Assembly (NCBI RefSeq): GCF_047372505.1
Contig: NZ_JBKBEU010000001.1
Location: 1-64,000, forward strand
Direction of reading: 5' to 3'
DNA: 64,000 bases
Source of the DNA: Phaeobacter cretensis
GTDB taxonomy: Bacteria; Pseudomonadota; Alphaproteobacteria; Rhodobacterales; Rhodobacteraceae
Part shown: piece by piece, positions 59,738 through 64,000 of the stretch
How the letters are laid out: every line of letters begins with the position of its first letter
Numbering within the stretch: the stretch's first letter is position 1
The notes under the pieces: model-generated
Databases searched by the model: none
What the model was told of the DNA's origin: nothing
What the model saw: the letters and a program-made list of their open reading frames with translations, nothing else
Position numbers and translations under genes: made by a program

Positions 59738-60588
59738 GCCCGCTATTGGATGTAGAAAATCTTTGGGTTCGCTTCCCTACCCGCAACGGTATCTTTGATG
59801 CGGTGCGCGGCGTTTCGTTTACGCTCGGGCGAGAGCGACTTGGTATTGTTGGCGAAAGCGGGTCAGGAAAATCCATGACTGGCCGTGCGATCCTACGGCT
59901 CATCCGCAAACCAGGCATGGTCGAGGCGGATCAAATCGCGCTTCACGGCGAGAACCTGCTTGAAAAATCCGAGCGTGGTATGCGCAAAGTGCGTGGTGAG
60001 CAGATATCTATGGTGATGCAGGACCCCAAGTTTTCGCTCAACCCCGTGATGACAATCGGCGACCAACTGATAGAGGCGCACCGCCTGCATGCCAAAGCAA
60101 CCAAAGCCGAGGCCCACCAGAAGGCGTTGGAGATGTTGGAATCGGTGTCGATCCGTGATCCGGAACGCGTGATGACCGCATATCCACATGAGATGTCCGG
60201 AGGCATGGGGCAGCGCATCATGATTGCCATGATGCTGATACCGAACCCCGAGATCCTGATTGCCGATGAACCGACATCGGCGCTGGACGTCTCGGTTCAG
60301 GGGCAAGTGCTGTCGATCATGGATCGACTGGTCAAGGAACGCGGCATGGGCCTGATTTTTATCAGCCATGATCTTAATCTGGTGTCGCAGTTTTGCGACC
60401 GGGTCCTGATCATGTATGCCGGCCGCATTGTCGAAGTCTGCAATGCCAACCGCCTGCACGAAGCGCAGCACCCCTATACCAAGGGGCTTTTGGGCAGCCT
60501 TCCCCGATTTGATACACCCCGCCCCCGGCTGGAAGTTCTACAACGTGATCCCGCCTGGCGGGATGCTCCAAGTGTGGAGGGGCGGTGA
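59734..60588 (+). CDS. Peptide ABC transporter ATPase (DppD-like)
   Basis: 284 residues. Walker A is GIVGESGSGKSMTGRAILRL, the Q-loop SMVMQDPKFSLNPVMTIGDQ, signature EMSGGMGQRIMIAMMLIPNP, and Walker B EILIADEPTSALDVSVQGQV. The C-terminal region QHPYTKGLLGSLPRFDTPRP has the family end but without the four-Cys iron-sulfur cluster of some OppD proteins. Confidence 0.9.
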   Translation: MSPLLDVENLWVRFPTRNGIFDAVRGVSFTLGRERLGIVGESGSGKSMTGRAILRLIRKPGMVEADQIALHGENLLEKSERGMRKVRGEQISMVMQDPKFSLNPVMTIGDQLIEAHRLHAKATKAEAHQKALEMLESVSIRDPERVMTAYPHEMSGGMGQRIMIAMMLIPNPEILIADEPTSALDVSVQGQVLSIMDRLVKERGMGLIFISHDLNLVSQFCDRVLIMYAGRIVEVCNANRLHEAQHPYTKGLLGSLPRFDTPRPRLEVLQRDPAWRDAPSVEGR

Positions 60589-61343
60589 TGACAACAGCCT
60601 TGAATATCAAAGACCTCAACGTTTATTTCGGTGAACGGCACGCCTTGGTCCATGCGGTGAAATCCGCCTCTCTTTCGGTTCGGACGGGTTCCAGCTTTGG
60701 CCTCGTCGGGGAGAGCGGTTCTGGAAAATCAACCATCCTAAAAGCGATCACCGGTCTCGCACCACAATGGAATGGAGAGATCACCGTAGAAGAAAAGCGG
60801 TTAGGCCCGACCCGAGACCGAGAGTTCTACAAAACCGTTCAGATGGTGTTTCAGGATCCATATGCTTCGCTTCATCCACGCCAATCGGTCGATCAGGTGC
60901 TTTCCGAGACGCTGCATCTACATGGGTTTCGTGATATTGATGATCGGGTTGACCAACTGCTGAAGGATGTGGGGCTTGGTCCCTCCTTCCGCTTTCGCTA
61001 CCCCCACCAACTATCCGGCGGTCAACGCCAACGTGTTGCCATCGCGCGCGCCTTAGCACCCCAACCGGATATCCTACTTTTGGATGAGCCAACCTCCGCG
61101 CTCGATGTCTCGGTGCAGGCGGAAATTTTGAATCTGCTCAGTGATCTACGTGCGGCACAGGGGCTCACCTTTGTCATGGTGTCGCATGATCTCGCGGTCG
61201 TAGCCCATATGTGCGATCAGGCCGCAGTGATGCAACATGGCAAGATTGTCGAAATCCTGAGTATTGATGCCATGCGTGCAGGTCAGACTCAGCATCCCTA
61301 TACGCAAACTCTGCTAGCGGCCTCTGCAAATCGCGTGGCCTGA
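60588..61343 (+). CDS. Peptide ABC transporter ATPase (DppF-like)
   Basis: 251 residues from ATG 60588 behind GGAGGGG; a GTG one codon earlier is also in frame. Walker A is GLVGESGSGKSTILKAITGL, Q-loop VQMVFQDPYASLHPRQSVDQ, signature QLSGGQRQRVAIARALAPQP, and Walker B ILLLDEPTSALDVSVQAEIL. It completes the DppABCDF set. A terminator hairpin follows at 61408. Confidence 0.9.
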   Translation: MTTALNIKDLNVYFGERHALVHAVKSASLSVRTGSSFGLVGESGSGKSTILKAITGLAPQWNGEITVEEKRLGPTRDREFYKTVQMVFQDPYASLHPRQSVDQVLSETLHLHGFRDIDDRVDQLLKDVGLGPSFRFRYPHQLSGGQRQRVAIARALAPQPDILLLDEPTSALDVSVQAEILNLLSDLRAAQGLTFVMVSHDLAVVAHMCDQAAVMQHGKIVEILSIDAMRAGQTQHPYTQTLLAASANRVA

Positions 61344-61407
61344 AGCTAGATACGAACCTGAGAAAGCCTGAGGCTCGGCGCCAGACAACAAACTGACTTA
61401 AAACAAA

Positions 61408-61443
61408 AAAAGCAGAGAGGCGAAGAACGCACTCTCTGCTTTT
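61408..61443. terminator. Bidirectional terminator between dppF and tRNA-Leu
   Basis: AAAAGCAGAGAG pairs with CTCTCTGCTTTT to form a 12-bp stem around a 12-base loop. It ends the plus-strand peptide operon and lies directly after the tRNA gene on the minus strand. Confidence 0.88.
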
Positions 61444-61445
61444 CA

Positions 61446-61531
61446 TGGTACCCAAGGCCGGACTCGAACCGGCACGCTGTCACCAGCGGGGGATTTTGAA
61501 TCCCCTGCGTCTACCATTCCGCCACTTGGGC
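61446..61531 (-). tRNA. tRNA-Leu (anticodon CAA)
   Basis: On the minus strand the sequence begins GCCCAAGTGGCGGAATGG, and ends in GGTTCGAGTCCGGC, CTTGGGT and encoded ACCA. The anticodon arm is GGGGA, TTCAAAA, TCCCC with CAA at positions 34-36, decoding UUG. A long variable arm (class II) is present (CGCTGGTGACAGCG), as expected for leucine. Confidence 0.95.
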
Positions 61532-61710
61532 CTCTGCCCTGTTCCTACCCAAGCCCGCGGCGGAGGTCCATAGCGAAATCGTGCTCTGAAGTGGGAAAAT
61601 TCACAACACAGTGTGCGTGTATTCCCTGACCTTGGTCGACGATGGCGGTTGACCTGCCCGCGCCCGCGTGGCACCGCTCAAAACAGACCGCCAAGGAGAG
61701 AGCCTCGACA

Positions 61711-62289
61711 ATGCTGCGCGCGCTATATGACCGAACCATGGCCTTGGCCGATCACCCAAAGGCTCTATGGTGGCTGGCAGGCGTTGCCTTCATCGAAAGC
61801 TCGGTTTTTCCGATTCCACCTGATGTGCTCATGATCCCAATGATTCTGGCCCGCCCCTCGCGGGCCTGGTTGATCGCGCTGGTTGCCTTGGTTGCATCAG
61901 TAGCAGGAGGCTTGCTTGGCTATGCGATAGGAGCGTTTTTCTACGACAGCATCGGACAGCCCGTCCTTGCCGCAATGGGCAAAGGCGATGCCATGGCGGA
62001 TTTCAATCAGCGTTTTAATGATTTTGGGTTTTGGGCAGTTCTGATCGCGGGCATCACGCCCTTCCCCTACAAGGTGATCACAATAATGTCAGGCTGGACA
62101 GGAATGCCCATCGCAACCTTCATCGCGACCTCTATTATGGCGCGCGCATTGCGGTTTTTCGTGGTTGCCGGGCTACTGTGGAAATTTGGCGCGCCCATCC
62201 GCGACTTTATCGAACGCCGTCTGGGCCTTGTCTTTACAATCTTTGTCGTGTTGTTGTTCGGCGGATTTTTCGCACTAAAGGTCCTATAG
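61711..62289 (+). CDS. DedA/YqaA-family membrane protein
   Basis: 192 residues from ATG 61711 (AAGGAGAG about 11 bases ahead). SNARE-associated/DedA marks are FIESSVFPIPPDVLMIPMIL and GYAIGAFFYDSIGQPVLAAM, then GFWAVLIAGITPFPYKVITI with MSGWTGMPIATFIAT. The Pro- and Gly-rich segments are typical of the family, which includes lipid scramblase- or transporter-like proteins. It is two bases before dsbB. Confidence 0.85.
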   Translation: MLRALYDRTMALADHPKALWWLAGVAFIESSVFPIPPDVLMIPMILARPSRAWLIALVALVASVAGGLLGYAIGAFFYDSIGQPVLAAMGKGDAMADFNQRFNDFGFWAVLIAGITPFPYKVITIMSGWTGMPIATFIATSIMARALRFFVVAGLLWKFGAPIRDFIERRLGLVFTIFVVLLFGGFFALKVL

Positions 62290-62291
62290 AT

Positions 62292-62762
62292 ATGAGCCGA
62301 TTCCTCATCCTGATTGCCACTGCCGGATCAGCTGCACTATTGCTTGGTGCCTTTGGATTTCAGTACATCGGCGATATGCCACCATGTAAACTGTGTATCT
62401 GGCAGCGTTATCCGCATGGAGGCGCAATTGCGATCGGAATTTTGGCTCTGGCATTGCCGATGGCCGTCCTGCCGTACCTTGGTGCGCTGGCAGCGTCAGT
62501 GACCGCTGGTATCGGTGCATATCATACAGGAGTGGAGCATGGCTGGTGGGAAGGTCCGAACTCCTGCACTTCCGGACCGATTGGCGACCTCAGCTCCGAA
62601 GACCTTATGCAGCAGATCATGTCCGCGCCGTTGGTGCGTTGTGACGATGTTCCGTGGGAGATGTTCGGCATGTCCATGGCAAGTTGGAATGCAATCGCCT
62701 CACTCCTGTTGGCTATGATCTGGATTGCTGCGGCGAACCATATGCGCAAAAACCGGATCTAA
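62292..62762 (+). CDS. dsbB: Disulfide bond formation protein B (DsbB)
   Basis: 156 residues with four membrane segments. The first Cys pair is PPCKLC (32, 35) and the second is Cys92 in NSCTSG and Cys117 in LVRCDD. This is the DsbB pattern: quinone-coupled reoxidation of DsbA. The second pair is shifted from the usual spacing but matches the alphaproteobacterial form. Start ATG 62292 follows TATAGAT without a strong ribosome site, so translation may be coupled to the DedA gene. Confidence 0.9.
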   Translation: MSRFLILIATAGSAALLLGAFGFQYIGDMPPCKLCIWQRYPHGGAIAIGILALALPMAVLPYLGALAASVTAGIGAYHTGVEHGWWEGPNSCTSGPIGDLSSEDLMQQIMSAPLVRCDDVPWEMFGMSMASWNAIASLLLAMIWIAAANHMRKNRI

Positions 62763-62822
62763 AGTCCGCATCAACGCGGGCGCGCAACGGGACGTCACTG
62801 GTGTGCCATTGGAGGCTAGAGT

Positions 62823-63269
62823 TCAGCTGTCCTTCTTGGTGGCAAGCAGTAAGCTGGTTTCGCTGCTCACGACACCCTCGAATGTGCGAACCTTGGCAAG
62901 AGCGGCATCAAGAGTTTCGAGCGTTTCGGTGCCCAGCTCGACAATCAAATCCCAACGCCCGTTGGTGGTGTGAATAGCCCTGATTTCCGGCAGCCCCTGA
63001 AGCTGCCGGGTAATGCGGCTGGTGCCGCGACCTTCGATACCGATCATCATCAACCCACGCACCGGGTCGCGCAGTACGTCCTCTTTCAGTACAACTGAGA
63101 ACCCCAGGATATCGCCCTTCGCCTGCAATCGTTCTATCCGGGCCCGAACCGTGGTGCGTGACAGGTTCAGCTGCAATGCCAGATCGGACAGAGAAGCACG
63201 TGCATTATGGCGCAGTGCTGCGATCAGGCGCTCATCCGTTTTGTCCAATTTACTCTCCGTCTTGAACAC
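62823..63269 (-). CDS. Lrp/AsnC-family regulator divergent from arginase
   Basis: 148 residues with a GTG start at 63269. The helix-turn-helix is LDKTDERLIAALRHNARASL with LALQLNLSRTTVRARIERLQ, then the RAM domain DPVRGLMMIGIEGRGTSRIT and WDLIVELGTETLETLDAALA. It is divergent from the arginase gene and an inverted repeat lies between, so it likely controls arginine or ornithine catabolism. Confidence 0.88.
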   Translation of the reverse strand: MFKTESKLDKTDERLIAALRHNARASLSDLALQLNLSRTTVRARIERLQAKGDILGFSVVLKEDVLRDPVRGLMMIGIEGRGTSRITRQLQGLPEIRAIHTTNGRWDLIVELGTETLETLDAALAKVRTFEGVVSSETSLLLATKKDS

Positions 63270-63286
63270 TCACCATGCTATATGGG

Positions 63287-63317
63287 CGATTTGAATGCTA
63301 TATTCTACCTCAAATCG
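63287..63317. promoter_or_regulatory. Lrp/AsnC-type operator region
   Basis: CGATTTGA and TCAAATCG form perfect 8-base inverted arms with a 15-base spacer. A direct repeat ATGCTATAT occurs at 63275 and 63295, 20 bases apart. Both sit in the Lrp-arginase intergenic region and fit the spaced binding of Lrp octamers. Confidence 0.55.
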
Positions 63318-63360
63318 GAGATTTCTATGAGTGTACATGTTTGACAAAGGAGACGAGTGC

Positions 63361-64000
63361 GTGACTTCCAAGACCTGTATTCTGATTGGCGCCCCCGTAG
63401 ACAGCGGAAAGCGGCGCGCTGGGTGCCTGATGGGCCCCGACGCCTATCGCACCGCCGGTCTTGGACGCGCCATCGAAAGCTTGGGTCATAAGGTTATCGA
63501 CCAAGGCAACTTGCGCCCAGCAAACCACGAGGCAGATACCAACGACGGTATTGTGTTTGCCCGAAACGAGACCATTGGCTGGACCAATCGCCTGATCCGT
63601 GCTGCGGAAGAGGCCATGAAGAGTGGCTTGCCTATCTTCTTGGGGGGCGACCACTCATTATCGCTCGGCTCAGTGGCCGGGGTCGCAAATCACGCCGCCA
63701 AAGAAGGGCGCCCGCAATTCGTATTGTGGCTGGACGCACATACCGATTTCCACACGCCTGCAAGCTCTGACAGTGGCAACCTTCACGGAACCCCTGTGGC
63801 TTACTTCACCGGACGCCCGGATTTTGCAGGCTTTCCCAAGGTTCAAAACCCGGTCCCAGAAGGAAATGTCTGCATGATCGGCCTGCGCTCGGTTGATACG
63901 CCAGAACGTCTGGCATTGGAGGCCAGCAATATCCATCGCCACGATATGCGTGAAATTGACGAAAACGGCATTGCTGGCCCGCTGTCGACCTTCCTCAACC
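63361..64000 (+). CDS. rocF: Arginase (partial, cut by window end)
   Basis: The first 213 residues are present; the frame is open at the window edge. GTG 63361 has AAAGGAGA seven to eight bases upstream; an in-frame ATG at 63337 would add eight residues. Motifs of the ureohydrolase family are LGGDHSLSLGS (metal His, residues 95-99) and WLDAHTDFHTPA (125-132, two metal Asp and His). The N-terminal part is CILIGAPVDSGKRRAGCLMG. It hydrolyses arginine to ornithine and urea. Agmatinase or formiminoglutamase is less likely, because the AGCLMGPDAYRTAG stretch is arginase-like. Confidence 0.9.
   Translation, partial: MTSKTCILIGAPVDSGKRRAGCLMGPDAYRTAGLGRAIESLGHKVIDQGNLRPANHEADTNDGIVFARNETIGWTNRLIRAAEEAMKSGLPIFLGGDHSLSLGSVAGVANHAAKEGRPQFVLWLDAHTDFHTPASSDSGNLHGTPVAYFTGRPDFAGFPKVQNPVPEGNVCMIGLRSVDTPERLALEASNIHRHDMREIDENGIAGPLSTFLN

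Noticed and set aside
1..64000. CRISPR array, prophage or integrated element
   Set aside because: No regularly spaced repeats, integrase, phage structural genes or attachment duplication at the tRNA gene were seen.

Overview
The window looks like chromosome of a marine Rhodobacterales (Roseobacter-group) alphaproteobacterium. Supporting signs are the many TRAP transporters (a DctPQM set and a TAXI receptor with fused permease), a set of genes matching C3-sulfonate (dihydroxypropanesulfonate) catabolism, an L-fucose catabolic operon, a virulence-factor/MetF-like/methyltransferase folate triad, dense operons with ATGA overlaps and moderate GC. No phage, plasmid or CRISPR signature was seen. The only mobile DNA is a decayed IS3-family fossil near 31 kb.

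Layout. 0-2 kb: two tandem copies of a small secreted-protein gene that share an almost identical leader, followed by a truncated RpoN (sigma-54) paralogue with an in-frame stop before its RpoN box. 2-10.6 kb: small regulatory and stress units, namely a TetR/4-TM protein/hydrolase-like operon with a perfect 16-bp palindrome, a Cu,Zn superoxide dismutase, an ECF sigma/anti-sigma pair divergent from a YceI-like gene, a HxlR regulator divergent from a Tat-exported two-domain YdhR-like protein with two operator copies, a RidA protein behind a large inverted repeat, a ClpP-like lipoprotein preceded by a 44-codon small gene, and a membrane protein/XRE pair.

10.6-20.8 kb: a minus-strand operon that reads as uptake and oxidation of 2,3-dihydroxypropane-1-sulfonate. 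It holds a LacI regulator with two operators, a 63-aa membrane protein, TRAP P/Q/M subunits, an HpsN-type dehydrogenase, an SDR, a zinc alcohol dehydrogenase, a universal stress protein, sulfopyruvate decarboxylase ComD/ComE and an FMN 2-hydroxyacid dehydrogenase. The encoded chemistry would stop at sulfoacetaldehyde; no desulfonating enzyme is in the window. 21.1-30.8 kb: an L-fucose operon (ABC importer, mutarotase, aldo/keto reductase, lactonase, fuconate dehydratase, SDR, FAH hydrolase) with a divergent GntR regulator.

30.9-44 kb: IS3 remnant, GNAT acetyltransferase, the one-carbon folate triad, Ppx/GppA and RlmE, YihY, a K+ channel, and an AttEFGH-like ABC/FtsX/lipocalin unit. 44-48 kb: a TAXI-TRAP transporter coupled to a second universal stress protein. 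49-61.3 kb: a long plus-strand series made of a three-subunit molybdenum hydroxylase, a MoaD-like protein, MtnA, a class II aldolase, a dipeptidase and a DppABCDF transporter. MtnA plus the aldolase suggests the DHAP shunt for methylthioadenosine or 5'-deoxyadenosine. 61.4-64 kb: tRNA-Leu(CAA), a DedA-like protein, DsbB, and an Lrp regulator divergent from an arginase cut by the window edge.
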